64,000 nucleotides of DNA from Peptostreptococcus porci (GTDB lineage: Bacteria > Bacillota > Clostridia > Peptostreptococcales > Peptostreptococcaceae): NCBI RefSeq assembly GCF_009695815.1, contig NZ_VUNE01000001.1, positions 558,001-622,000 of the forward strand. Direction: 5' to 3'. The stretch's first letter is position 1; each line of letters starts with the position of its first letter. Position numbers and translations under genes: made by a program. The notes beneath the pieces were generated by a model. The model worked only from the letters and a program-made list of their open reading frames with translations. It had not been told where the DNA came from and ran no database searches. Below are positions 54,164 through 63,700 of this stretch, in pieces.

Positions 54164-55489
54164 TTGAATAATGAAAATAGAGCAATAGTGGCTGTTGTTG
54201 GGAGACCAAATGTTGGAAAGTCCACTATATTTAATAAGCTGACTGGAAAGAAAATATCTATCGTTGAAGATACTCCAGGTGTTACAAGGGATAGGATTTT
54301 TGGAGAGGTTGAATGGCTGAATAAGTATTTTACAATTATCGACACTGGTGGTATTGAGCCAGAATCTGATGATGTAATAATATCGCAGATGAGAAATCAG
54401 GCGCTGCTAGCGATTGACATGGCACATGTTATTCTATTTATTGTAGATGGAAAGGGAGGACTGACTGCTGCCGATAAGGAAGTAGCTGAAATTCTAAGAA
54501 AGACAAACAAACCAGTCATATTAGTAGTAAATAAGATTGATTCTATGAGTCAGTTTGATAACATTTACGATTTTTACGAATTGGGGTTGGGCACTCCTTT
54601 TGCAATTTCCGGTGCAAATAGTATGGGGCTTGGCGATTTGTTAGATGAAGTCGTGCTAAACTTCCCAGAAGGCGTAAATACGGAATATGATGAAGATATA
54701 ATAAGAGTTGCTATTACAGGTAAACCGAATGCTGGAAAAAGCTCAATATTAAACAATATTCTAGGTGAAGACAGAGTAATCGTGTCACCGATAGCAGGAA
54801 CGACTAGAGATGCGATAGACACGTACTTTGAAAGCGGAGAAAATAAGTTTCTTTTAATAGATACGGCTGGTATAAGAAGAAAAAGCAAGGTATACGAGAA
54901 TGTGGAAAGATTCTCTGTAATAAGATCTATGAGTGCAGTCGATAGAGCTGATGTCGTTCTGATTGTAATAGATGCAACTGAAGGTGTTACTGAGCAGGAT
55001 ACAAAAATTGCAGGTATTGCGCATGATGAAGGTAAGGGCTGTGTTTTTGTAGTCAATAAGTGGGACCTAATAGAAAAAGACAATAAAACTATGGGTAACT
55101 TTAAAATGAGCATAAGGGAAAAATTCCCATTCATGAGTTATGCTCCGATTGTTTTTGTTTCTGCTGTAACAAATCAGAGGATTAAAAAGATACTTGAAAC
55201 AGTGGTAGAGGTATCTTATGAGCAAAACAGAAGAGTAACTACCTCTGTACTGAATGAAGTAATTGGAGAAGCAGTAATGTTAAATCAGCCACCGTCTGAT
55301 AAAGGTAGAAGGTTGAAGATATATTATGGCACACAAACAGGTGTAAAGCCTCCAACATTTACTCTATTTATCAACGATATAGAATTGACACATTTTTCAT
55401 ATACAAGATATTTGGAAAATAGATTAAGAGAAAATTTTGGGTTTGAAGGAACATCAATAAAGATCGAGTATAAGCAAAAAAGAAGATAG
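54164..55489 (+). CDS. der: Ribosome assembly GTPase Der (EngA)
   Basis: Der is an essential double-GTPase for 50S subunit assembly. The 441-residue protein has two G domains, each with Gly-x-Pro-Asn-x-Gly-Lys-Ser (residues ~12-19 and ~185-192), Asp-Thr-x-Gly and Asn-Lys-x-Asp motifs, and a C-terminal KH-like domain. The start is TTG 54164 behind an aggaagtg site. It is followed closely by plsY and gpsA, a common Firmicute order. Confidence 0.96.
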   Translation: MNNENRAIVAVVGRPNVGKSTIFNKLTGKKISIVEDTPGVTRDRIFGEVEWLNKYFTIIDTGGIEPESDDVIISQMRNQALLAIDMAHVILFIVDGKGGLTAADKEVAEILRKTNKPVILVVNKIDSMSQFDNIYDFYELGLGTPFAISGANSMGLGDLLDEVVLNFPEGVNTEYDEDIIRVAITGKPNAGKSSILNNILGEDRVIVSPIAGTTRDAIDTYFESGENKFLLIDTAGIRRKSKVYENVERFSVIRSMSAVDRADVVLIVIDATEGVTEQDTKIAGIAHDEGKGCVFVVNKWDLIEKDNKTMGNFKMSIREKFPFMSYAPIVFVSAVTNQRIKKILETVVEVSYEQNRRVTTSVLNEVIGEAVMLNQPPSDKGRRLKIYYGTQTGVKPPTFTLFINDIELTHFSYTRYLENRLRENFGFEGTSIKIEYKQKRR

Positions 55490-55504
55490 GTAGGAGGATT
55501 AACT

Positions 55505-56140
55505 ATGATTGGCTATATTTCTTTTATAGTAATATCGTATTTGCTGGGAAATATTTCTAGCTCCTACTTTATCAGTAGGTTTGTTTTTAATACGGATATA
55601 AGAACCATGGGATCAAAAAATCCTGGAACTACAAATGCATTTAGAGTATTTGGCAAAAGAGCAGGGTTCTTAACTTTTATAGGTGATTTTTTGAAGGGAA
55701 CAATTGCTGTGCTAATCTCAACATATCTTGCCAATAGATTCAATTTTGATGCCAATTTGGCGAGATATATCGCCGCAATTTCTGTGGTCTGTGGTCATGA
55801 TTGGCCGATATTTTTAAGGTTCAAGGGTGGGAAAGGCGTTGCAACCACATATGGTGCTATGCTGGTGATTGCACCACTACAGACTGTTGCAAGTGGTTTG
55901 TTCTTTTTCATCTCGCTGTTTACAACAAAATATGTTTCGTTGTCGTCAATGCTGTCAATAATGCTATTTCCAATATTGATGTTCACTGTAAAGGATCTGA
56001 GTGGTCTATGGGTTTGCTTAATTCTTTCAGCAATGGTAGTATATAGACATAAATCAAATGTACTAAGATTGATAAACGGCACAGAACCGAAAGCTGGGTT
56101 GGGTTCTAAGAAAAAAAATACTGAGAGTGGTGAATTATAA
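55505..56140 (+). CDS. plsY: Acyl-phosphate:glycerol-3-phosphate acyltransferase PlsY
   Basis: PlsY starts phospholipid synthesis by acylating glycerol 3-phosphate, using acyl-phosphate. The 211-residue membrane protein has about six helices and the family motifs Gly-Ser-Lys-Asn-Pro-Gly-Thr-Thr-Asn (about residues 36-44), Gly-His-Asp-Trp-Pro and Phe-Lys-Gly-Gly-Lys-Gly-Val-Ala-Thr. An aggagg site precedes the ATG. The neighbour gpsA makes its substrate, so the pair works in sequence. Confidence 0.95.
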   Translation: MIGYISFIVISYLLGNISSSYFISRFVFNTDIRTMGSKNPGTTNAFRVFGKRAGFLTFIGDFLKGTIAVLISTYLANRFNFDANLARYIAAISVVCGHDWPIFLRFKGGKGVATTYGAMLVIAPLQTVASGLFFFISLFTTKYVSLSSMLSIMLFPILMFTVKDLSGLWVCLILSAMVVYRHKSNVLRLINGTEPKAGLGSKKKNTESGEL

Positions 56141-56174
56141 AGCCTGCTAAATTTATAGAAGGAGAGGTACTGAA

Positions 56175-57185
56175 ATGAGAAAAGTTTGTGTTCTTGGAGC
56201 AGGTAGTTGGGGGACTGCCTTGTCGATGGTTTTGGAAAAGAATGGATATGATGTCTGCTTATGGACTAGAAGGGAAGAGCAGTGTGACGAAATTAATATA
56301 AGACATACGAATGAAAAATACCTGGATGGAATAGTATTAGGTGAAAAAATCAAATCCACAACGAATATTCTCGATGCCATAAAAGATGCAAAATTAATAG
56401 TTTTGGCAGTGCCTTCTCAAAAAATTAGAGAGATATGTAGAAAAATTTGTGATGATATTGATCGAGAGCAAATAATTGTAAACGTGGCGAAAGGAATTGA
56501 ATCAAATACAGGAAAGAGGATTTCTGAAATTTGCTTGGAAGAAATGCCGAATAACAAATATTGTATGTTATCGGGTCCCTCTCATGCAGAGGAAGTATCA
56601 AGAAACATTCCGACTGCCGTAGTAGTCGCTGCAGATGAACTCGAAATATCACAGAGAGTTCAGGACTACTTTATGAATGAGTTTTTTAGGGTTTATACAA
56701 ATGATGATTTGATTGGAGTTGAGCTAGCAGGGGCGACAAAGAATATTATCGCTTTTGGAGCAGGGATACTAGATGGTATAGAGTTTGGCGATAATTCCAA
56801 GGCGGCTTTGATGACGAGAGGGCTTACCGAAATAAGTAGATTTGGAGTGGCTCTAGGCGCAGATTTATCCACATTTTCAGGCCTTGCTGGCATAGGTGAT
56901 TTAATTGTTACTTGTACAAGTATGCATTCTAGAAATAGAAGAGCTGGTATACTGATAGGAGAAGGCTTAACCGTTGAAGATACCGAGGAAAAAATCAATA
57001 TGGTCGTTGAAGGTATAACAGCTACGAGAGCCGTTTTTAAGAAAGCAAAGCAGCTTGGTATTGAGATGCCGATAACTGAATGTATTTATCGTGTATTAAA
57101 TGGAGAAATTGATCCGAAAACTGGAGTTACGGAATTGATGACAAGGTCAAAAAAGCACGAAAATGAATTTATTTTCAAGATTTAA
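56175..57185 (+). CDS. gpsA: Glycerol-3-phosphate dehydrogenase (NAD(P)+)
   Basis: GpsA reduces dihydroxyacetone phosphate to sn-glycerol 3-phosphate, which PlsY then acylates. The 336-residue protein has the dinucleotide motif Gly-Ala-Gly-Ser-Trp-Gly-Thr-Ala-Leu (residues 8-16). The Val-Ala-Lys-Gly-Ile-Glu, Leu-Ser-Gly-Pro-Ser-His-Ala-Glu-Glu-Val and Ala-Thr-Lys-Asn-Ile segments carry substrate and catalytic Lys residues. A late Gly-Leu-Ala-Gly-Ile-Gly-Asp-Leu motif is present. It starts 34 bp after plsY behind aaggagag. Confidence 0.95.
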   Translation: MRKVCVLGAGSWGTALSMVLEKNGYDVCLWTRREEQCDEINIRHTNEKYLDGIVLGEKIKSTTNILDAIKDAKLIVLAVPSQKIREICRKICDDIDREQIIVNVAKGIESNTGKRISEICLEEMPNNKYCMLSGPSHAEEVSRNIPTAVVVAADELEISQRVQDYFMNEFFRVYTNDDLIGVELAGATKNIIAFGAGILDGIEFGDNSKAALMTRGLTEISRFGVALGADLSTFSGLAGIGDLIVTCTSMHSRNRRAGILIGEGLTVEDTEEKINMVVEGITATRAVFKKAKQLGIEMPITECIYRVLNGEIDPKTGVTELMTRSKKHENEFIFKI

Positions 57186-57344
57186 CCCTAAAATTCAATA
57201 AAAAACTCTGATATATGAATTATTTTTCAAAATAATAGATACAAGAATAGAAGTTTTTGTTATAATATTATATATGTGAGTTTATGCTTATTTTCATTTT
57301 TGAAGAAAGTATAAAATATTAATAAACTATTGTGTGGTGATTGG

Positions 57345-58043
57345 ATGAATATCGATTTATTTGATAATATAGAGAATGTTAAATCAAAAATTGAAAATGC
57401 TTCAAAGAGAGTGGGCAGAGATTCAAAAGAAGTCTTGTTATTAGCTGTGACAAAAACTGTTGATACTGATATCATCAATGAGGCTATATCTATGGGGATA
57501 GTAGCTGTGGGTGAGAATAAGCCTCAAGAGTTAACAAGAAAATTTGATGAAATTGGACCGATAGTTAAATGGCATCAGATAGGAACCTTACAGACCAACA
57601 AAGTTAAATATATTATTGAAAAGGTGGATTTGATTCATTCATTGGATAGATTTGTGTTGGCTGAAGAAATTGAAAAGAGGGCATCTGCTATTGATAGGGA
57701 AGTAGAGTGTCTGGTTCAAGTCAATATTTCTGGAGAAGAGTCAAAGCATGGCTTACCAAAGGAAGAGGCAATAGATTTTATTAGAAGCTGTTCTGAAAAA
57801 TATCATAGAATAAAGATAGTTGGTCTTATGACGATGGCACCATTTGACGCATCTGAAGCTGGGATTAGAGATGTTTTTTCTGAGCTGAAAAAGCTATCAG
57901 AAGATATTTCAGTTCTCAATTTTGAGAATGTGGAGATGAGAGAGCTATCTATGGGAATGAGCAATGACTTTGAGATAGCCATTGAAGAAGGTGCGACAAT
58001 CGTTAGAGTTGGATCGATGATTTTTGGAGATAGAAAATATTAG
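57345..58043 (+). CDS. ylmE: Pyridoxal phosphate homeostasis protein (YggS/YlmE)
   Basis: The 232-residue PLP-binding protein of the YggS family buffers pyridoxal 5'-phosphate and affects amino-acid metabolism. The PLP lysine is in Leu-Leu-Ala-Val-Thr-Lys-Thr. Other landmarks are Val-Gly-Glu-Asn-Lys-Pro-Gln-Glu, His-x-Ile-Gly-x-Leu-Gln-x-Asn-Lys, and Glu-Leu-Ser-Met-Gly-Met-Ser-Asn-Asp. I chose ATG 57345, close behind ggtga; the TTG at 57330 overlaps the ribosome site. Its place before sepF is the standard ylm order. A tataat at 57261-57266 may be its promoter. Confidence 0.92.
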   Translation: MNIDLFDNIENVKSKIENASKRVGRDSKEVLLLAVTKTVDTDIINEAISMGIVAVGENKPQELTRKFDEIGPIVKWHQIGTLQTNKVKYIIEKVDLIHSLDRFVLAEEIEKRASAIDREVECLVQVNISGEESKHGLPKEEAIDFIRSCSEKYHRIKIVGLMTMAPFDASEAGIRDVFSELKKLSEDISVLNFENVEMRELSMGMSNDFEIAIEEGATIVRVGSMIFGDRKY

Positions 58044-58099
58044 AGTTATTCATAAATAATACAATTTAAATTTAGAGATTAATTGCTGGGAGGTAAATT

Positions 58100-58588
58100 A
58101 TGGCAGGTTTTAAGGATAGAATGGGAAAACTGAAAAATTGGATGATTATCGATGACGATAATACGGAAGAATATGAAGCGTATGATGATGGATATGATGA
58201 GTACGATGAATATGACGATGGATATGATGATTATGATGAATCATTAGACAGTTCGTATTCATCTGTTTCTGCAAGCTCGATATCAGAGTATCATGGTCAC
58301 AATCAGATGAAAGTTGTCATCGTTGAACCAAAGCTTTATGATGATGCTGCTGTTATAGCTGATCATTTAAAGATGAAAAAGACTGTTATCGTAAACTTGG
58401 AAAAAATGACACAATCAGAAACAAAAAAATCTATTTTTAATTTTATGAATGGTGCTGTCTATGTATTAGATGGAAACATTCAGAGAGTAAATAAGTCGAT
58501 TTTTATTTTGGCGCCAAAAAATGTAGATGTAGACTCAAACATGAAAACAGAATTGGAAAGTAAGGCGACATTTCCTTGGCAGAAATAA
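58100..58588 (+). CDS. sepF: Cell division protein SepF
   Basis: SepF anchors FtsZ to the membrane and shapes the septum. The 162-residue protein has an N-terminal amphipathic segment (membrane targeting, residues 1-18), a striking Asp/Tyr/Glu linker (about residues 22-50, repeats of Asp-Glu-Tyr and Asp-Asp-Gly-Tyr), and the C-terminal SepF core (about 65-150) with Val-Asn-Leu and Phe-Leu-x-Gly-like Phe-Met-Asn-Gly segments. No FtsA is seen near ftsZ, so SepF may be the main anchor. The acidic tract resembles that of the large SPOR protein at 20.6-23.7 kb. Confidence 0.92.
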   Translation: MAGFKDRMGKLKNWMIIDDDNTEEYEAYDDGYDEYDEYDDGYDDYDESLDSSYSSVSASSISEYHGHNQMKVVIVEPKLYDDAAVIADHLKMKKTVIVNLEKMTQSETKKSIFNFMNGAVYVLDGNIQRVNKSIFILAPKNVDVDSNMKTELESKATFPWQK

Positions 58589-58615
58589 GTTGTGAGTAGA
58601 TAGGGGACAAATAAT

Positions 58616-58873
58616 ATGGAAGTCTTAAAAATAGCACTTATAAAACTTATTGACATAATAATTTGGGTAGTTATTGCGAAATCAATATTATCTTGGTTTC
58701 CTGGAACACAGGATAGCAAGTTTTACAGAGTATTGGATGATTTTACCAGTCCGATTGAAATACCTGTGAGGAAGATTTTTGGGCGATTTATGACAGGGCC
58801 ACTAGATTTTACTCCAATGGTCGTTATAATAGTTCTAATGATAATATCTAGATTAGTGTATATGTTCTTATAG
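58616..58873 (+). CDS. ylmG: YggT family membrane protein (YlmG)
   Basis: The 85-residue protein has two hydrophobic helices and the YggT motif (Ser-Trp-Phe-Pro, about residues 25-28; Pro-x-Arg-Lys-Ile near the middle; Asp-Phe-Thr-Pro-Met-Val). Homologues affect cell division or membrane organisation; the biochemical role is unknown. It lies between sepF and the ylmH-type gene, as in most Firmicutes. Confidence 0.9.
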   Translation: MEVLKIALIKLIDIIIWVVIAKSILSWFPGTQDSKFYRVLDDFTSPIEIPVRKIFGRFMTGPLDFTPMVVIIVLMIISRLVYMFL

Positions 58874-58887
58874 ATAAGTGGTTAATT

Positions 58888-59673
58888 ATGGATAAACAAA
58901 AAGTAACATCTTTTATCAGAGATGAGGACCTAAAGATCAAGATGTATCATATCGTCGATTTGTGTAATTTGGTTTCGAAAAAGCACATACCTAAAAATAC
59001 AGACTTTCTGAATCCTTTTGAAGTGAAGACCGCAGTTTCTATAATTAATTCCGAACCTGATTTGAAATATACTGTAGATGGTGGTTATCCTGGTTGTGAA
59101 AGAGCTATTATTCATATTTTTCCTTATTATTGTGATATGGATAGTGTTGGTGCAGGGTTGCGTTTTTTAGAGATAAAAAATAACGATAAATTTGGCTCTG
59201 CAAATCATAGAGACTATATGGGAGCTTTATTGAGCTTGGGGATAAGGCGAGAAAAAATAGGTGATATTTTAGTTCATGAAAACTATTGTCAAATTGTTGT
59301 TGATGAAGAAATTTGTGATTTTTTATTATACAACTTTAAAAAAGTAAAAAAATCCAACGTTGATGTTAGAGAGATACATAGGGAATTAGTTGAAATTCCT
59401 CAACAAAATTACAAGGAAAGTTCAGTTTCCGTTTCTTCACTGAGAATTGATAGCGTTGTTGCATCTGCATATAACCTTTCTCGGAGTGAGTCTATTAAAT
59501 TAGTCAATTCCGAATTGATTCAGGTAAACTATGAGAAGATTACTCAACCGTCGTTTCAAGTGGAGGAAAACTCAGTTGTATCTGTGAGGGGATACGGAAA
59601 GTTTTTGATTAAAGAGCTTGGTGGAATTTCAAAAAAAGGAAAATTTAGATTATCAATTAGTAAGTATTTGTAA
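58888..59673 (+). CDS. ylmH: S4-domain RNA-binding protein (YlmH)
   Basis: The 261-residue protein has the YlmH architecture: an N-terminal helical domain, a mid domain with Asn-His-Arg-Asp-Tyr-Met-Gly-Ala-Leu-x-x-Leu-Gly (about residues 108-120), and a C-terminal S4 domain (about 185-250) with Arg-Ile-Asp-Ser-Val-Val-Ala and Ser-Arg-Ser-Glu. In Bacillus the homologue has been tied to rescue of stalled ribosomes. It starts 15 bp after the yggT gene and precedes divIVA. Confidence 0.9.
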   Translation: MDKQKVTSFIRDEDLKIKMYHIVDLCNLVSKKHIPKNTDFLNPFEVKTAVSIINSEPDLKYTVDGGYPGCERAIIHIFPYYCDMDSVGAGLRFLEIKNNDKFGSANHRDYMGALLSLGIRREKIGDILVHENYCQIVVDEEICDFLLYNFKKVKKSNVDVREIHRELVEIPQQNYKESSVSVSSLRIDSVVASAYNLSRSESIKLVNSELIQVNYEKITQPSFQVEENSVVSVRGYGKFLIKELGGISKKGKFRLSISKYL

Positions 59674-59699
59674 ATTTTTATAGTTAGGAAGTGGTTTAT

Positions 59700-60350
59700 A
59701 TGATAACACCTGATATTTTAGAAACAAAAGAATTTAAGAAAGGCTTTAGGGGATATAATGAAACAGAAGTAGATGAATTTCTTGATGAAGTAAAAGAAAG
59801 CTATGAAGTTATACTTAAAGAAAATGATGCTTTGAAGGAAAAGCTTGCAATGTATATGGATCAGTTGAGTAAATATTCTAGCATAGAAGATACTTTAAAA
59901 GAAACTCTTATAACTGCTCAAAGTGCAGCTGAAGATACTACGAATGCGGCGAATAAGAAGGCAAGAATAATAGTTCAAGAGGCTGAGTTGCAGTCAAAGC
60001 AGATGATTGACAAGGCGAATAATAAGGTCGTTGAAATAAGAAATGAATATGAATCCTTGGTAAAAGAGTTCAAAGTTTTTAGAATAAAATTCAAGTCACT
60101 GTTGCAGGATGAAATCAAAAATGTGGACGATATTTTTAGTGATATAGAAATCGATGGAGATAGCTTTAACAGAGCTACTACACCTGTTACTTTTGAAGCG
60201 ACTGGAACGATGAGAATGGAAGTTTTAGAAGATGTTCAGGAAAAAGAGGAAATCAACAATGTTTCTAGTGAATCTACATTGGTTCTAGAACAAGACGATG
60301 ACGTACCTAGCATGACAGGTTCACCCGAAGATATTTTCAACATAAAATAG
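59700..60350 (+). CDS. divIVA: Cell division/polarity protein DivIVA
   Basis: DivIVA binds curved membrane at septa and poles. The 216-residue protein has the N-terminal lipid-binding domain (Ile-Thr-Pro-x-Asp-Ile-x-x-Lys-x-Phe-x-x-Gly-Phe-Arg-Gly-Tyr, residues 2-20), followed by the Glu-Val-Asp-Glu-Phe-Leu-Asp motif, a long coiled coil to about residue 150, and an acidic C-terminal tail. The start is ATG 59700, eight bases after aggaag; the GTG at 59691 overlaps that site. It closes the ylm block. Confidence 0.94.
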   Translation: MITPDILETKEFKKGFRGYNETEVDEFLDEVKESYEVILKENDALKEKLAMYMDQLSKYSSIEDTLKETLITAQSAAEDTTNAANKKARIIVQEAELQSKQMIDKANNKVVEIRNEYESLVKEFKVFRIKFKSLLQDEIKNVDDIFSDIEIDGDSFNRATTPVTFEATGTMRMEVLEDVQEKEEINNVSSESTLVLEQDDDVPSMTGSPEDIFNIK

Positions 60351-60433
60351 AATAATTCACTTGTCGTCAAGTTATAATTTTTGTATATTTTTAAAATTTT
60401 TTGAAAATTTTAGAAAAATTTTATCAAAAATAC

Positions 60434-60462
60434 TTGACGATTTTAATTTATTGCAATACAAT
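60434..60462 (+). promoter_or_regulatory. Promoter of the T-box leader/ileS
   Basis: ttgacg (60434-60439) and tacaat (60457-60462) with 17-base spacing. The start of transcription should fall near 60469, just before the first T-box helix. Confidence 0.75.
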
Positions 60463-60477
60463 ATTATCTAACAAAAG

Positions 60478-60713
60478 AAAAAGCTATGACGAAGACAGTA
60501 TCATATTTATAGTTTCGAGCGAGTCGGGTATGGTGTGAGCCGATAAATGATGAAATATGAGAATATCACTTCCGAGCAGAAGGCTGAAAATAGCAGTAAG
60601 CCGACCGGGTAGTTCCGATATGGACTGAAGAGAGCCTATATTATTTATAGGAACTAGGGTGGTAACGCGATTTTAACTCGTCCCTTGCAAATGCAAGGCG
60701 ACGAGTTTTTTTA
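60478..60713 (+). promoter_or_regulatory. T-box riboswitch (tRNA-Ile sensing) upstream of ileS
   Basis: The leader binds uncharged tRNA and turns on ileS. The conserved T-box sequence agggtggtaacgcg is at 60656-60669 (the usual form is agggtggtaccgcg, so one base differs). Its tggt can pair with the ACCA end of tRNA-Ile. A probable specifier atc (Ile) is at 60565-60567 in the internal loop after gagaat. The region ends in the intrinsic terminator at 60675-60713, whose 5' arm can also form the antiterminator. Confidence 0.93.
60675..60713 (+). terminator. T-box regulatory terminator
   Basis: Outer stem aactcgtc (60675-60682) with gacgagtt (60700-60707), extended inward by ccttgca/tgcaagg, then a T-run. 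It is formed when tRNA-Ile is charged. Confidence 0.9.
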
Positions 60714-60763
60714 TGAAAAAAGAGTTACTAAGATATATTTATTTTTAGAGAAGGAGAATCAGT

Positions 60764-63700
60764 ATGGAAAAAGAATTTGTGTTTGAGCCACTTAATGATT
60801 GTGGTATATCGAAAGCAGAGGAAGACACTCTTAAAAGATGGAGAGAGGACAACATATTAGAAAGAGTATTGGAAAAGGGAAAAAATGATCCTACATATGT
60901 ATTTTATGAAGGACCTCCAACAGCAAATGGTAATCCAGGTATTCACCATGTAATATCGAGAACTCTTAAAGACTGGGTTTGTAGATATAAAACTATGAGT
61001 GGTTATAAGGTTCCAAGAAAAGCAGGTTGGGATACTCATGGTCTTCCTGTTGAACTGCAGGTAGAAAAAGAGTTGGGACTTTCTAGTAAGAAAGCGATAG
61101 AAGAATACGGGATAGAAGATTTTTGTACAAAATGTAGAGAATCTGTATTCACATATGAAAAAAGTTGGCGAGAAATGTCTGAAAGAATGGCTTATTCAGT
61201 TGATTTGGATGATCCATATATAACACTAGACAATGATTATATCGAATCTCTTTGGTGGATTCTAGACAAGTTTAATAAAGAAGGGTTGCTTTATGAAGGT
61301 CACAAGATACTTCCATACTGTCCAAGATGTGGTACTGGTCTTGCATCACATGAGGTAGCACAAGGATATAAGGAAGTAAAGAGCAATACTTTGGTAGCAA
61401 AGTTCAAAAAGAAAGGAACTGAAAATGAATACTTCCTTGCTTGGACGACGACTCCATGGACATTGCCTTCGAATGTGGCTTTGACAGTAAATTCTGATGT
61501 TGAATACGTAAGAGCAAAAAAAGGTGACGAAGTATATTATTTGGCAAAAGTATTGGCAGATAAGCATTTGGGTGAAGGTGAATATGAGGTTCTAGAAGTC
61601 TTGAAAGGTAAAGATCTTGAATACATGGAATATGAACAACTAATGCCGTTTGTAGAAGTTGATGGTAAGGCGTTTTATGTGACTTGTGCAGACTATGTAA
61701 CTGTTACTGATGGTACTGGTATAGTTCACTCTGCACCAGCATTTGGTGAAGATGACTATAATATGGGTAGAGCATATTCACTTCCATTTGTTCAGCCGGT
61801 TGATTCTGAAGGAAAATTTACTGCGACACCATGGCAGGGAAGATTTGTAATGGAAGATGGACTTGACGTCGAAATAATAAAATACTTGGCTGGCGAGAAT
61901 AAACTTTACTCAAAAGAAAAAGTTGAGCATAATTATCCACACTGCTGGAGATGTGGAACTCCTTTGGTATACTATGCTAATCCTGGCTGGTACCTTGAAA
62001 TGACAAAACTAAAAGACAAATTAATAGCGAATAATAACGGTGTAAATTGGTTCCCAGAATTTGTCGGTCAGGGTAGATTTGGAAACTGGCTAGAAGAATT
62101 AAAGGACTGGGCTCTTTCAAGATCAAGATATTGGGGTACTCCACTTCCTGTATGGAAATGTGAATGTGGATGTATTGAAACGATAGGTTCCAGAGCAGAA
62201 TTGGCTGAAAAGGCGATAGAAGATATAGATCCTGAAACAATAGAACTACATAGACCATACATAGATGAAGTTCATTTGACTTGTCCTGATTGTGGAAAGC
62301 CAATGTCAAGAATACCTGAGGTTGCAGACTGTTGGTTTGATTCAGGAGCAATGCCTTTTGCACAATGGCATTATCCGTTTGAACATAAAGATGATTTTGA
62401 CAAGTTGTTCCCAGCAGATTATATCTGTGAAGGTATAGATCAGACTAGAGGTTGGTTCTATTCATTGCTCGCAGTATCAACATTCGTTACTGGAAAATCA
62501 CCATACAAAAATGTACTTGTAACAGATCTTGTATTGGACAAAGATGGTAAGAAAATGTCTAAGTCAAAGGGAAATACAATAAATCCATTTGAAATGTTTG
62601 ATAAATATGGTGTTGATGCATTAAGATGGTACCTACTATACGTTTCTCCACCATGGACTCCAATAAGATTTGATGAGGATGGTTTGAAGGAAATAATGTC
62701 TAAGTTTATAGGAACGTTGAAGAATACATATAATTTCTTCACACTATATGCAAATACAGACAATCTAAACCCTACTGATCTCTTTGTTGAATACAAGGAC
62801 AGACCGGAATTGGATAGATGGATGCTTTCTAAATTCAACAACCTTGCAAAGGAAATCGAAGAATATCTAGAAGTATTTGATGTAAATAAGGCGATAAGAA
62901 GAATGACTGAATTCTTGAATGATGATTTGTCTAACTGGTATATCAGAAGATCTAGAAGAAGATTCTGGGGAACTGAGTTAACAGAAGATAAGAAATCTGT
63001 TTACAATACAACTTACGAAGTATTAAATGGATTTGTGAGAATGGTGGCACCATTTGCACCATACTTATCTGAAGAAATGTATAGAAAATTAACTGGAGAA
63101 TACTCTGTACATTGTGCGGATTATCCAAAATGTAATTCTGAGTTAATCGACGCAGAATTAGAAGCAAAGATGGATTTAACAAAGAATTTGGTAACATTGG
63201 GAAGATCTGCTAGAGAAAACTCAAAGATCAAGGTTAGACAGCCGATAGCAGAAGTATTGATAGATGGTAAATATGAGGATACAATATCTGATTTGGTAGA
63301 ATTGATGAAGGAAGAGCTTAATGTAAAGGAAGTAGTGTTTGCGAAAAATCTTGATGAGTTTATGAATTTCTCATTAAAACCAAACTTTAAGGTTCTAGGA
63401 CCAGTTTTAGGTAAGAATGTAAATGAATTTGCAAAAGTTCTTTCATCACTTGATGCACATAGTGTAGTTAACAAGTTGGAAGCTGGAGAAACTGTCAAGG
63501 TTGAAGTTGCTGGAAAAGAGTTTGAATTTGATAAAGAACAGGTTCTAGTAAATATAGAATCTAAAGAAGGTTTCAATGTCTCAATGGAAAACAATCTGTT
63601 CGTAATATTGGATACTACATTGACTGATGAGCTAATCAAAGAAGGTCTTGCGAGAGAATGTGTATCCAAAGTTCAGCAAATGAGAAAAGCCAGTGGATTT

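Noticed and set aside
54574-55134. 186-residue minus-strand ORF within der
   Set aside because: It is a shadow of the der coding frame; der has all GTPase motifs and the minus ORF has no start signal.
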